The notes beneath the pieces are model-generated. The model was not told where the DNA came from, did not search any database, and saw only the letters and a program-made list of their open reading frames with translations. A stretch of DNA of 52,222 nt from Candidatus Planktophila sp. (GTDB lineage Bacteria > Actinomycetota > Actinomycetes > Nanopelagicales > Nanopelagicaceae): contig SHUV01000005.1 of assembly GCA_009694515.1 (NCBI GenBank), positions 1-52,222 on the forward strand, given 5' to 3'. Made by a program: the position numbers and the translations under genes. This document shows positions 10,579 to 18,448 of the stretch, in pieces; within the stretch, counting starts at the first letter, position 1; each line of letters opens with the position of its first letter.

Positions 10579-10605
10579 AAGAGCCCCGATAGCCTCGGGG
10601 CTCTT
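10579..10605 (+). terminator. Strong hairpin between the rhodanese and yeeE (attenuator or terminator)
   Basis: AAGAGCCCCGA pairs perfectly with TCGGGGCTCTT around a 5-nt loop and is followed by CTTCCTG. The T-tract is weak, so partial termination or protection of the upstream mRNA is more likely than complete termination. It ends 6 nt before the preferred yeeE start. Confidence 0.65.
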
Positions 10606-10611
10606 CTTCCT

Positions 10612-11796
10612 GTGTGGACTCGCACTGAAAAGATTCGAACAGCTATCTCACTTGGAGTAATCGCTGCGCTATTGGGAACTGCCTTCTTTCTCTCTTCATC
10701 GGAGAACTCATCCACTGCGCCAATCTCACTTCTGATTGGCGCCAGCCTTGGACTATTGCTTGAACGTGGTCGATTCTGCTTCTTCTGCATCTTCCGTGAC
10801 GGAATTGAAGATAAGAACACCACGCCATTTCTATCGATACTCATTGCAATTGCCACCGGATCTATCGGATACGCAATCATCTTTGGTCAATTTCTCCCCG
10901 ATACAACTACTGAACGCCTGCCACCGGTAGCCCACATTGGGCCAGTGAGTTGGGTGCTGGTACTTTCTGCCTTCGCATTCGGCATTGGTATGGCACTTTC
11001 TGGTGCCTGTATTAGTGGCCATCTTTATCGTCTAGGGCAAGGTTATATTCGCGCTATTCCGGCGTTGATCGGAACACTCATTGGTTTTGTTCTTGCATTT
11101 CTTTCTTGGAATTGGCTCTACCTTCGTGCAATTTCAGATGCACCCACTATTTGGCTGCCGCACTACTTTGGATATTCAGGTTCGCTCATCATTACCTTCA
11201 TAGCTCTCATTGCCCTTGCTCAGTTTGCCATCAAGAGAGGCAAGAACTCAGAGCCACTTCGCACGTCATATGTTGGTCATATTTCTATCGCTGCCTCACT
11301 TAAGCGCGCAATTACTGATCGTTGGAGCCCAATCACAACTGGGCTGCTTGTAGGAGTTGTTGGAACTATCGCCTACTTACGTGTTGAGCCGTTAGGTGTC
11401 ACACGTCAGATCAGTACCCAGGCAAGAACATTTATGACTGAGAATAAAATTGGTGATGACACTCTGGTTGGCTTAGATCGTATGGCTGGTTGTATTGCTG
11501 TTCTCTCTGAAACCATCACTAATAATGGTTGGCTCATCCTCGGCATCGTGGCATCATCTTTTGCAGCGGCTTTTGCTGGCAATCGCTTTAAGCCAGCACT
11601 TCCTACCGCGCGAAATGGCGCCACAGCGTTACTCGGTGGAGTTCTCTTAGGTTGGGGCTCCATGATTTCACTTGGGTGCACCATTGGAGTTCTACTTTCT
11701 GGCACACAAGCATTTGCCCTCTCTGGCTGGGTCTTTTTTGCCTTTGTATTTCTTGGCAGTTGGGTCGGAATCAAAGCCAAGCTTCACACGCTCTAA
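10612..11796 (+). CDS. YeeE/YedE-family sulfur-compound transporter (TsuA-like)
   Basis: A membrane protein of about 394 residues in the YeeE/YedE (sulf_transp) family, members of which import thiosulfate. Hallmark Cys-bearing segments are present: ERGRFCFFCIFRD near residue 60, MALSGACISGHLYRLGQGY near 125 and MISLGCTIGVLLSG near 350. About 9-10 helices are visible. The reading frame is open from a TTG at 10540, but that start would put the whole hairpin inside the gene and overlap the rhodanese. GTG at 10612 is preferred, although no clear ribosome site precedes it. It stops directly against the convergent GGDEF gene. Confidence 0.85.
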   Translation: MWTRTEKIRTAISLGVIAALLGTAFFLSSSENSSTAPISLLIGASLGLLLERGRFCFFCIFRDGIEDKNTTPFLSILIAIATGSIGYAIIFGQFLPDTTTERLPPVAHIGPVSWVLVLSAFAFGIGMALSGACISGHLYRLGQGYIRAIPALIGTLIGFVLAFLSWNWLYLRAISDAPTIWLPHYFGYSGSLIITFIALIALAQFAIKRGKNSEPLRTSYVGHISIAASLKRAITDRWSPITTGLLVGVVGTIAYLRVEPLGVTRQISTQARTFMTENKIGDDTLVGLDRMAGCIAVLSETITNNGWLILGIVASSFAAAFAGNRFKPALPTARNGATALLGGVLLGWGSMISLGCTIGVLLSGTQAFALSGWVFFAFVFLGSWVGIKAKLHTL

Positions 11797-13164
11797 TTAC
11801 CGAGCCTCGATAACTCCAGCACCTGTTCGCTTAGCTTCATACATTGCAGCATCAGCGCGTTCAAGAAGGCTGTTTTCGCCATCATTATGAGCGTGGCCAA
11901 TACTGACGCCAATGGTGATGCTGTGGCCACGGATAATAAATGGATAACTTAAAGTAGCTTGCAGGGCAAATGCTGCCTCTAAAGTTCTTTCGTAGCTGCC
12001 ATTAATTAAGACACCAAATTCGTCACCACCGAGTCTGGCAAGGACAGCACCTGTTGGTAGCGATCGACTAAATCGCTGCGCCACTTGTTGCAAAATCAGA
12101 TCTCCCACCTCGTGGCCGTATTGATCATTCACTGGTTTAAATGCATTGAGGTCAAGGAGTAAGAGCGCACCTTCGGTCTGTGAATATGTGGCAAGTTCTG
12201 CCACTAAACGACGACGGTTAGGAAGTCCCGTTAGCTCATCGGTACGTGCCAGCACCTTCTCTTCCCCAAGATTTCGCGCTTGTCTAATCACTATTGTCAT
12301 TCGGATGAAGGCTAGGAAGAGGGTGGCAATCGTTGGAATGAGAATATAGATAGAGAAGATTCCGGGACGTAGTGCCATCAGTGCGAGCAGGGTGGGGCTA
12401 ATGAAGATTGAGAGTGCAATAAAGACTGGATGAATTGTTATCTCAGATGTAGTTGCACTCTGTGCATGCCAAAAGGAGCTAGCAATGATGACAATTCCGA
12501 TCAGCCAGCCATCATCGGAAATCTGACCAAAGGTGTAATTGTTATTGACTGAGAGCCACAGGTAGAACAGATCTGATGCGCTAAAGATAAGAATTCCAAG
12601 AAAGAGTAAAAGTGCACGCATCTGTAGTCGATGAGTGATCACTGCTATGGCAGCCAAGGTAAGGAGTAATAAATCAGATACGGGAAATAGCAGTGAGAAG
12701 AATTGATCTTGCACGTCAGAGATAGATTCTGGAAATACTTTCGAGAGAAAGAGCGCTGTGGCTATTGCTGAAATACCGAGCCCAAAGATCACTGAATCGA
12801 GCACTTCGATGGGATTTAAACGTCGCCCGCGTGAGAGAGTTCGAGGGATGGCAACCAGTAAGAGTGGATAGAAAAAGAGGTAACTGAGCTGGGCTAGAAA
12901 TTGGGAAGTGTTGGAAAGTGGGTAGAAATCAGCGTAGCTATTAAGTAGTGAGCCAACACCCCAGAAACCAATAGCAAGTGATGTCGTGGCAACTGCGATT
13001 GGGTCATTGCTTAAGGGTGCTTGGGTAATTGCCACGATCGCAAAGATCCAGATTGCGTTGTAGGCAAAGAGGTCAAGGGCTAGTGAATTGCTGTGAATAA
13101 AGAGTTTAAGTATGAGGTGAAGCAGTAGGAGTGCCACCGGAAGAAACCTGATGGCGCGATACAC
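11797..13164 (-). CDS. Membrane-bound GGDEF protein (putative diguanylate cyclase)
   Basis: A 455-residue protein. Residues 1-290 contain about nine membrane helices with no recognisable sensor domain. Residues 295-455 form a GGDEF domain: ARTDELTGLPNRRRLVAEL, then the intact active site LARLGGDEFGVL, then ADAAMYEAKRTGAG. No RxxD inhibitory site is seen five residues before GGDEF. It should make cyclic di-GMP from GTP in response to a membrane signal. The start is a GTG (13164) with poor ribosome-site context. It is the only cyclic-di-GMP protein in the window. Confidence 0.9.
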   Translation of the reverse strand: MYRAIRFLPVALLLLHLILKLFIHSNSLALDLFAYNAIWIFAIVAITQAPLSNDPIAVATTSLAIGFWGVGSLLNSYADFYPLSNTSQFLAQLSYLFFYPLLLVAIPRTLSRGRRLNPIEVLDSVIFGLGISAIATALFLSKVFPESISDVQDQFFSLLFPVSDLLLLTLAAIAVITHRLQMRALLLFLGILIFSASDLFYLWLSVNNNYTFGQISDDGWLIGIVIIASSFWHAQSATTSEITIHPVFIALSIFISPTLLALMALRPGIFSIYILIPTIATLFLAFIRMTIVIRQARNLGEEKVLARTDELTGLPNRRRLVAELATYSQTEGALLLLDLNAFKPVNDQYGHEVGDLILQQVAQRFSRSLPTGAVLARLGGDEFGVLINGSYERTLEAAFALQATLSYPFIIRGHSITIGVSIGHAHNDGENSLLERADAAMYEAKRTGAGVIEAR

Positions 13165-13177
13165 CTAAGCATTAAAC

Positions 13178-13193
13178 AGGGGCGTTACCCCCT
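13178..13193 (-). terminator. Hairpin downstream of the secreted coiled-coil gene
   Basis: On the minus strand AGGGG-GTAACG-CCCCT is followed by GTTTAAT. A second run of G bases 5' of it could form a competing hairpin. It lies between the secreted protein gene and the GGDEF gene on the same strand, so it may end the former. Confidence 0.4.
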
Positions 13194-13232
13194 TATGAAT
13201 AGGGGAATCGTTACAGCAGGTAATCTATTGGC

Positions 13233-13838
13233 TTAGTAGCCCTTTTTGCAGAGCAAGCCGGCTGATGATTGTGCATCAGAGACGCTATCTTTAAATGCAG
13301 CTGGCGCGCTGAGCAAGAGTGCCTTCTTTGACTCTAAATCTTTGACTTGGGCAGAAAGCTTTGACTTGGAGCTACTGAGAATAAGCACAGCATTTGCAAG
13401 CTTTGATAGCGCGCTGGAAAGTGCCAGTTTTTCAGATGTATTAGTGGAGGCGTTCATAGATGCCTGTGACTTTGTCACCTGCGCGCGTGCACTTTCATAT
13501 GCTGTAGTCACATTTGCAAGAGCTGCGACCGCTTTCTCAAGTTCAGCATCAAGTTCAGCAGTTAGTTCAGAGATATCACCTACGCCTTTTTGAGCCTTCA
13601 CAGCGGCTTGAAATTGAGTAATCGCAGTAACGCACTCAACAGATAACCAGGTGAGCTTTGAATTCTTGACCATCGCATTTTTAGCACACTTGTACTTATA
13701 ACCAGAGACAGAAGTTGTCGCATTGAGCTTGGAGCAGGCAGTGCCGTTGCTTATCTTGGCAGCAGATGCGGGCGCTACCGAAAATCCACCAGCAATAACT
13801 ACAGTTGAAAGTAATGTGGCTGCTAATTTGCGGGACAT
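13233..13838 (-). CDS. Secreted coiled-coil protein of unknown function
   Basis: A 201-residue protein. ATG at 13838 is chosen because GGAGG lies 7 nt upstream. Residues 1-26 are a signal peptide ending ASA. Next comes a short two-Cys module (NGTACSKLNATTSVSGYKYKC) ending in KLTW, then a long Ala/Ser/Lys-rich helical stretch (residues about 80-180) with heptad character, and a closing LLCKKGY. It is exported and could be a surface or wall-associated filament or adhesin-like protein. I do not recognise a named family. Confidence 0.75.
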   Translation of the reverse strand: MSRKLAATLLSTVVIAGGFSVAPASAAKISNGTACSKLNATTSVSGYKYKCAKNAMVKNSKLTWLSVECVTAITQFQAAVKAQKGVGDISELTAELDAELEKAVAALANVTTAYESARAQVTKSQASMNASTNTSEKLALSSALSKLANAVLILSSSKSKLSAQVKDLESKKALLLSAPAAFKDSVSDAQSSAGLLCKKGY

Positions 13839-13951
13839 TGTGTTCCTCCGTCGGGTATGCGGCAATGGTAGCGAGACTGACTTAAATTCCCGGGTAAAGG
13901 CGCTCTTTCAAGCATAGAAAATCGTGTGAATTTTACTTCTCAAATTGCGTG

Positions 13952-13957
13952 TATGAT
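13952..13957 (+). promoter_or_regulatory. Putative -10 box (TATGAT) for the DEAD-box helicase gene
   Basis: TATGAT matches TATAAT at five of six positions. Transcription from here would start near 13964, right at the first hairpin of the leader, leaving an untranslated region of about 140 nt. Confidence 0.45.
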
Positions 13958-13962
13958 TAACC

Positions 13963-14103
13963 CATCGACGCACCCCGCATCGATGTCCTTCCCCCAAAGT
14001 GCGCCTCATGGCCACTTACTTGCGAGTCTTATCAAGACCCTGATGGCCCTAGCTGGCCGATCTAACCGAGACGCGCTTGTCGTCTCGATTGGTATCTATT
14101 TTC
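13963..14103 (+). promoter_or_regulatory. Structured 5' leader of the DEAD-box helicase mRNA
   Basis: Three hairpins can be drawn: CATCGA/TCGATG (13963-13985, C-rich loop), GATGGCC/GGCCGATC with a bulge (14042-14062) and CGAGACG/CGTCTCG (14067-14087, 7-nt loop). The last lies 16 nt before the start codon, and no Shine-Dalgarno sequence is visible. Long structured leaders are known on cold-induced helicase and cold-shock mRNAs. That this one is a thermosensor is inference. Confidence 0.5.
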
Positions 14104-16263
14104 ATGTCTCTACAAACACGTACCCCTGCCCCCGGCAAAGCTCGTCGCGCCGCAAAAGGCAAGCCCCGCCACACAACTGCCCAGAAGGCTGCGCGTAAGA
14201 CCGTAGTTGCTAAGCCTGCTGCTCGCGGAACTGCAAAGCGCAGCGCAGAATCAAAGCCAGTGGTAGCCAAGTCAACTATTGCCAAGAAGGCTGCTACACA
14301 ACGTCATTCAGATCGCGAAGTTGTCACTAAGAAGGAAGTTCGCTTAGCTGATCGTTCAAAGCTACGCGCACAACGTTTTCAAGAGCGCACAGCTTCAAAG
14401 TCAAAAGATATTGAAGGTGCGCCAAAAGGTAATCCGAAGCAGAGTCGGGATGAGCGCACATTCGGAAAACCAGCAAAAGCATTTAAGGGATCTGCTCCAA
14501 AGCGCGCTGAAGCTACATCGCGTTCAGCAAAGCCAGTCTCACGTGCGGCAAAGTTTGTGGAAGATCGCGCAGAGCGCGCATCACGTCCATTCCGCCCAGA
14601 CCGTCCAGAGCGTCCGTCACAATCAGATACGCGTCCAACAACTCGTCGTGAAGCGGTGAAGGCAAAGATTGCACGTTCTGATGATGGCCGGCCAAACTTT
14701 ATTCCGCAAAAGCGCGAAAAATTTAATCCAAGTGCGCCACGTGGTGCAGCAACACGCAGTGCATCATCACGTAGCGCGGCACCAGCTCGTGACACAGAGA
14801 CTTCACAGCGTCCAGCTCGCGATCGCCGTAATGATTCACCAGCCTATGCCCGCGATGATCGTCGTGCATCAAAAACTCATTCAAATGTAGCAACTGATTT
14901 CGGCGCAGATGATAATTACATTTCAGTAAATTTAGCTGATGCCAACTTGGTAGAGGCAACACCACTAACAGAGGTAACAACTACCTTCCGTGATCTAGGA
15001 ATCGCACCAGCGCTATCCAATGCTTTAAGCGCCCAAGGAATCATGCATCCATTTCCAATTCAGATTGCAACACTTCCAGATGCACTAGCTGGCCATGACA
15101 TCTTAGGACGCGGACAAACTGGTTCTGGAAAAACTCTCGCTTTTAGCCTTGCCCTGCTGACAAATATCAGCGACCAGGTCGCTCGTCCACATAAGCCACT
15201 GGCTCTGATCTTGACTCCTACTCGCGAACTCGCGCAGCAAATTGATGAGGTACTTCGTCCGTTAGCACGCGCTGTTGGCCACGAGTCAGTAGTCATCGCA
15301 GGCGGAATGCCATATGCAAAGCAGATCACTGCCATGCGTAAAGCAACCGCAATTTTGGTGGCAACACCAGGACGCCTGATTGACTTACTCAATAAGAATG
15401 AAGTGCAGCTCGATCAACTTCAAATCACAGTTCTTGATGAAGCAGATCAAATGGCAGATATGGGATTCTTGCCGGTTGTGAAGGAAATTCTTGATCAAGC
15501 ACATCTGGGTGGACAGCGTCTGCTCTTCTCAGCAACACTAGATCGCGGTGTGGATTCTCTTGTGAAGCAGTACCTAAAGAATCCAAAGACGCACTCATTG
15601 CAAAATGACCGGGCTTCAGTTTCAACTATGGAACACCATGTCCTTCAGATGCACCCTGGCGATAAAGATGACATCACATCCCAGATTGCAGCACGTAATG
15701 GAAAGACAATTCTCTTTGTAAAGACCCAACGTGGCGCAGATCGTTTAGCGGACAAGCTTGCTAACGCAGGAGTTCCAGTTGGCGCACTGCACGGCGGAAA
15801 GTCGCAAGCGGTGCGTACTCGTACCCTTGCCCTCTTTAAAGAGCAAGAGAATTCAGCGCTCGTTGCAACAGATGTTGCTGCACGCGGTATTCACGTTGAT
15901 GGAATCTCACTTGTTGTTCACGTAGATCTTCCACAAGATCACAAGGATTACTTGCACCGTTCCGGTCGTACAGCTCGCGCTGGTGAATCAGGAACTGTTG
16001 TCACTCTTTCCTCTTCAAAGAATTCACGAGCAGTATCAGGACTTCTCACACGTGCAGGTGTGACACCGAAGATCCATGATGTTCGCCCACTTGATGAAAA
16101 GTTGATGGTCCTTACTGGAGCACAAGAACCAACCGGAGTTCCTTATATTCCACCTATCGTTGAACGTAAGAGCCCACAAAGTGGATCACGTTCAGGTGGC
16201 GGAAATCGTCGCGGTGGTAGCAGTGGTGGATATCGTGGTGGCAATAGCCGTCGCAGTCGCTAA
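14104..16263 (+). CDS. DEAD-box ATP-dependent RNA helicase with long basic tails
   Basis: A 719-residue RNA helicase. Residues 1-285 are a low-complexity basic region rich in Lys, Arg, Ala and Ser. The core shows the Q motif (HPFPIQ near 315), GQTGSGKT near 336, PTRELAQQ, DEAD in VLDEADQMADMGF near 444, SATLD near 475 and HRSGRTARAG near 617. The last 30 residues are Gly/Arg/Ser-rich (GGGNRRGGSSGGYRGG), typical for RNA binding. The ATG at 14104 is used; the TTG 27 nt upstream lies within a hairpin. Likely role: ribosome assembly or mRNA unwinding in the cold. Confidence 0.93.
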   Translation: MSLQTRTPAPGKARRAAKGKPRHTTAQKAARKTVVAKPAARGTAKRSAESKPVVAKSTIAKKAATQRHSDREVVTKKEVRLADRSKLRAQRFQERTASKSKDIEGAPKGNPKQSRDERTFGKPAKAFKGSAPKRAEATSRSAKPVSRAAKFVEDRAERASRPFRPDRPERPSQSDTRPTTRREAVKAKIARSDDGRPNFIPQKREKFNPSAPRGAATRSASSRSAAPARDTETSQRPARDRRNDSPAYARDDRRASKTHSNVATDFGADDNYISVNLADANLVEATPLTEVTTTFRDLGIAPALSNALSAQGIMHPFPIQIATLPDALAGHDILGRGQTGSGKTLAFSLALLTNISDQVARPHKPLALILTPTRELAQQIDEVLRPLARAVGHESVVIAGGMPYAKQITAMRKATAILVATPGRLIDLLNKNEVQLDQLQITVLDEADQMADMGFLPVVKEILDQAHLGGQRLLFSATLDRGVDSLVKQYLKNPKTHSLQNDRASVSTMEHHVLQMHPGDKDDITSQIAARNGKTILFVKTQRGADRLADKLANAGVPVGALHGGKSQAVRTRTLALFKEQENSALVATDVAARGIHVDGISLVVHVDLPQDHKDYLHRSGRTARAGESGTVVTLSSSKNSRAVSGLLTRAGVTPKIHDVRPLDEKLMVLTGAQEPTGVPYIPPIVERKSPQSGSRSGGGNRRGGSSGGYRGGNSRRSR

Positions 16264-17028
16264 CTAACGCTTCGTCTTTCCTTCATCGAGTCGAAGTCGG
16301 CGGATAAAACTTCTAGGCGCAATTGAAATAATTGCCATAAGTAATTTGTACTGCCATCCCGGAACGCTGACCGACTTATTTGCTTGCGCATCTTTCCAGG
16401 ACTGCGCCACTAACGTATCGGCGTTAAGCCACATAAAGCTTGGCAACCCTTTCATCTTCATTCGTCCACGCTGATGAAATTCGGTGCGAGTAAATCCCGG
16501 GCAGAGTGCAGAGACAATAACGCCACTGCCCTTGAGCTCTGTATTCAAAGATTCAGAGAGCACAGTCAGATATGACTTAGCAGCGCTATATGTCCCACCT
16601 GCGATAAAGCCGGCAACGGATGAAACATTGATAATCGTGCCAGATTTACGTTCTTTCATTCCGGGCAAGATCACATGCATCAAACGCATGGGGGTGCGCA
16701 CCAACACATTGAGCAAATCTTGTTCGTCACCCAAATCACTTGCCGTAAAAGCCTTATTGATACCAAAGCCTGCGTTGTTAATTAGAACTTCTATTTTATA
16801 GCTTTGAATGTATTTCTCAACTGCCTTCACACCACTTTTTGTAGCTAAATCTGCTGGTAGCACAAATGTTTGAATCCCATACTTCTCACGTAATCCGCCA
16901 GCACGTTCATGTAATCGCACTTCATCGCGAGCAACAAGTGCGATGTTGTAACCCTTGGATGCAAGTAAGCGAGTGAAACTTTCACCTATTCCGGCAGTAG
17001 CACCTGTGACAAGAGCCCATTGCGCCAT
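16264..17028 (-). CDS. Short-chain dehydrogenase/reductase
   Basis: A 254-residue classical SDR. Visible are the NAD(P) site TGATAGIGESF near residue 8, NNAGFG near 88, the catalytic Ser in NVSSVAGF and YSAAK (Tyr and Lys) near 147-151, and PGFTRTEF near 177. The C-terminal basic segment (SFIRRLRLDEGKTKR) and the helix before it suggest loose membrane contact. Substrate unknown. Its ATG follows the stop of the saccharopine-dehydrogenase-like gene with no gap (TAAATG), so the two are surely co-translated. It abuts the convergent helicase gene with 0 bp between stops. Confidence 0.92.
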   Translation of the reverse strand: MAQWALVTGATAGIGESFTRLLASKGYNIALVARDEVRLHERAGGLREKYGIQTFVLPADLATKSGVKAVEKYIQSYKIEVLINNAGFGINKAFTASDLGDEQDLLNVLVRTPMRLMHVILPGMKERKSGTIINVSSVAGFIAGGTYSAAKSYLTVLSESLNTELKGSGVIVSALCPGFTRTEFHQRGRMKMKGLPSFMWLNADTLVAQSWKDAQANKSVSVPGWQYKLLMAIISIAPRSFIRRLRLDEGKTKR

Positions 17029-18255
17029 TTAAATAACTATTCCCTGTGTATCTTCATCGCGAATATGCCAGGAAGATCCGTACTCCTTAATCAAATCAAG
17101 GAAGGGTTGTGCGGCAAACCATTCTGGACCAGAAATTCCTTCCGGCTTCCATTGCCCGTTTGCAATAAGTTCGAGGGCAATCATGGGATTAATCGCGGTC
17201 TGCCAGACAACGGCCTGGTTGCCGTAGTTCTTCATCGACCACTCGTTATCTACCACGTTATAGATATAGACAGCCTTTGGTAATCCATCCTTACCCAAAC
17301 CTTTTACTAGCGTTCCTGCACAAGTTTTGCCATGCATGCGATCACCGATAGTTGCCGGATCAGGCAAGAGCGCAGCCAGTAGGTCGCGTGGTGAAACTTC
17401 CACACTTCCCACCTTCACCTTCTCTTTCTTATCAAGGCCAAGGGTGTGAATTGTTTTAAGAGTCTCGATAAATTGCGCACCAAGGCCGTACTTAAAGCGC
17501 ACCTGCTTAGCTTTCACTTTCTGGGGGATGAGTACGACTTCTTCGTGCTCGACATTGACACATTCAACCGGGCCAATCCCATCTGGAAAATCAAAGCTTT
17601 CAATTTCACTAAATGGCTCAGTTGTATACCAACCACGACCTTCTTCATAAATCAGTGGAGGATTAAGACATTCCTCGATCGTGGTCCAGATAGAAAACGA
17701 TGGTGCGAAGTCATATCCATCGACAGTCAGGTTCGAACCATCCATAACCGCTAAGTAATCAATACGGGAGAAGAGTTCGTCTTGGGCATAGCGGGCAAAG
17801 ACATCGCTCATGCCTGGCTCGATTCCCATACCAACAACAGCGTAGATACCTTTTTCCTGCCACACCTTTTCGCGAGCAAATTGCTCATCACCTAATTTGA
17901 TTCCAGGTTTATTAGTTGGGTCAGTGGGATGGGCAATTGATAGCGACATCGCCATATCCATGTAATGCACGCCTTCTTCTTCACAGGCAAGAAAGATTGG
18001 CATAACAAATCGTGGGTCTACCGCGTTGATAACAATGTCGGGAGCTGCTTTGCGAATCAGGGCACGGATGTTATTCACATCAGAGGCATCGACTTCTTGC
18101 GCCGAAAACCTGGGATCATTTACTTTTGCTACAGCTGCTTGGGCCCGCGCGAGAGCGTAATCTGCAATGACCATGGATGTAATAAAGGGTCTACGCGCTG
18201 CAATATTTGCTATTGCACTTCCAACTCCGCCTGCGCCGATAACGAGCGCTTTCAT
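17029..18255 (-). CDS. Saccharopine dehydrogenase family oxidoreductase
   Basis: A 408-residue protein with an N-terminal Rossmann site (ALVIGAGGVGSAIA) and a saccharopine-dehydrogenase C-terminal domain (GMGIEPGMSDVFARYA, SFSIWTTIEECLNPP). Family members include lysine-metabolism enzymes and carboxy(nor)spermidine synthases. The alignment by eye does not choose between them. ATG at 18255 is preferred over the longer frame because it begins at the Rossmann strand and follows GAGAGG. It is co-transcribed with the SDR gene. A perfect 7-bp inverted repeat lies 50 bp upstream. Confidence 0.85.
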   Translation of the reverse strand: MKALVIGAGGVGSAIANIAARRPFITSMVIADYALARAQAAVAKVNDPRFSAQEVDASDVNNIRALIRKAAPDIVINAVDPRFVMPIFLACEEEGVHYMDMAMSLSIAHPTDPTNKPGIKLGDEQFAREKVWQEKGIYAVVGMGIEPGMSDVFARYAQDELFSRIDYLAVMDGSNLTVDGYDFAPSFSIWTTIEECLNPPLIYEEGRGWYTTEPFSEIESFDFPDGIGPVECVNVEHEEVVLIPQKVKAKQVRFKYGLGAQFIETLKTIHTLGLDKKEKVKVGSVEVSPRDLLAALLPDPATIGDRMHGKTCAGTLVKGLGKDGLPKAVYIYNVVDNEWSMKNYGNQAVVWQTAINPMIALELIANGQWKPEGISGPEWFAAQPFLDLIKEYGSSWHIRDEDTQGIVI

Positions 18256-18305
18256 GGATGGCCTCTCATACTTGTTAATTCGCACATTGATATGCGTGTT
18301 CAGGG

Positions 18306-18329
18306 AAGGTTAACTCTACCGATAACCTT
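18306..18329. promoter_or_regulatory. Inverted repeat operator candidate upstream of the saccharopine-dehydrogenase gene
   Basis: AAGGTTA, a 10-nt spacer and TAACCTT form a perfect palindromic pair, about 50 bp upstream of the minus-strand gene and 34 bp before the plus-strand tRNA-Arg. The half-site spacing fits a dimeric repressor or activator. The regulator is not known. Confidence 0.45.
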
Positions 18330-18362
18330 TGCCAAGCATCTTCCATACGTGATGGTGCCCAC

Positions 18363-18435
18363 GTCCCCGTAGCTCAGTGGATAGAGCAACCGCCTCCTAA
18401 GCGGTAGGTCGCAGGTTCAACTCCCGCCGGGGACA
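18363..18435 (+). tRNA. tRNA-Arg (anticodon CCT)
   Basis: A 73-nt cloverleaf: acceptor GTCCCCG/CGGGGAC, anticodon stem ACCGC/GCGGT with loop CTCCTAA (anticodon CCT at 18396-18398, reading AGG), and a T-arm with GGTTCAA. The discriminator is A. CCA is not encoded. Confidence 0.96.
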
Positions 18436-18448
18436 CAGAGATTAGGTA

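Noticed and set aside
10540-10611. TTG start of the YeeE-type gene inside the rhodanese gene
   Set aside because: It would place a perfect 11-bp hairpin inside the coding region and add a polar segment untypical of the family.
13963-14000. Actinobacterial 6C RNA
   Set aside because: There are C-rich loops, but not the two stem-loops with runs of at least six C that define that RNA. It is better described as an mRNA leader.
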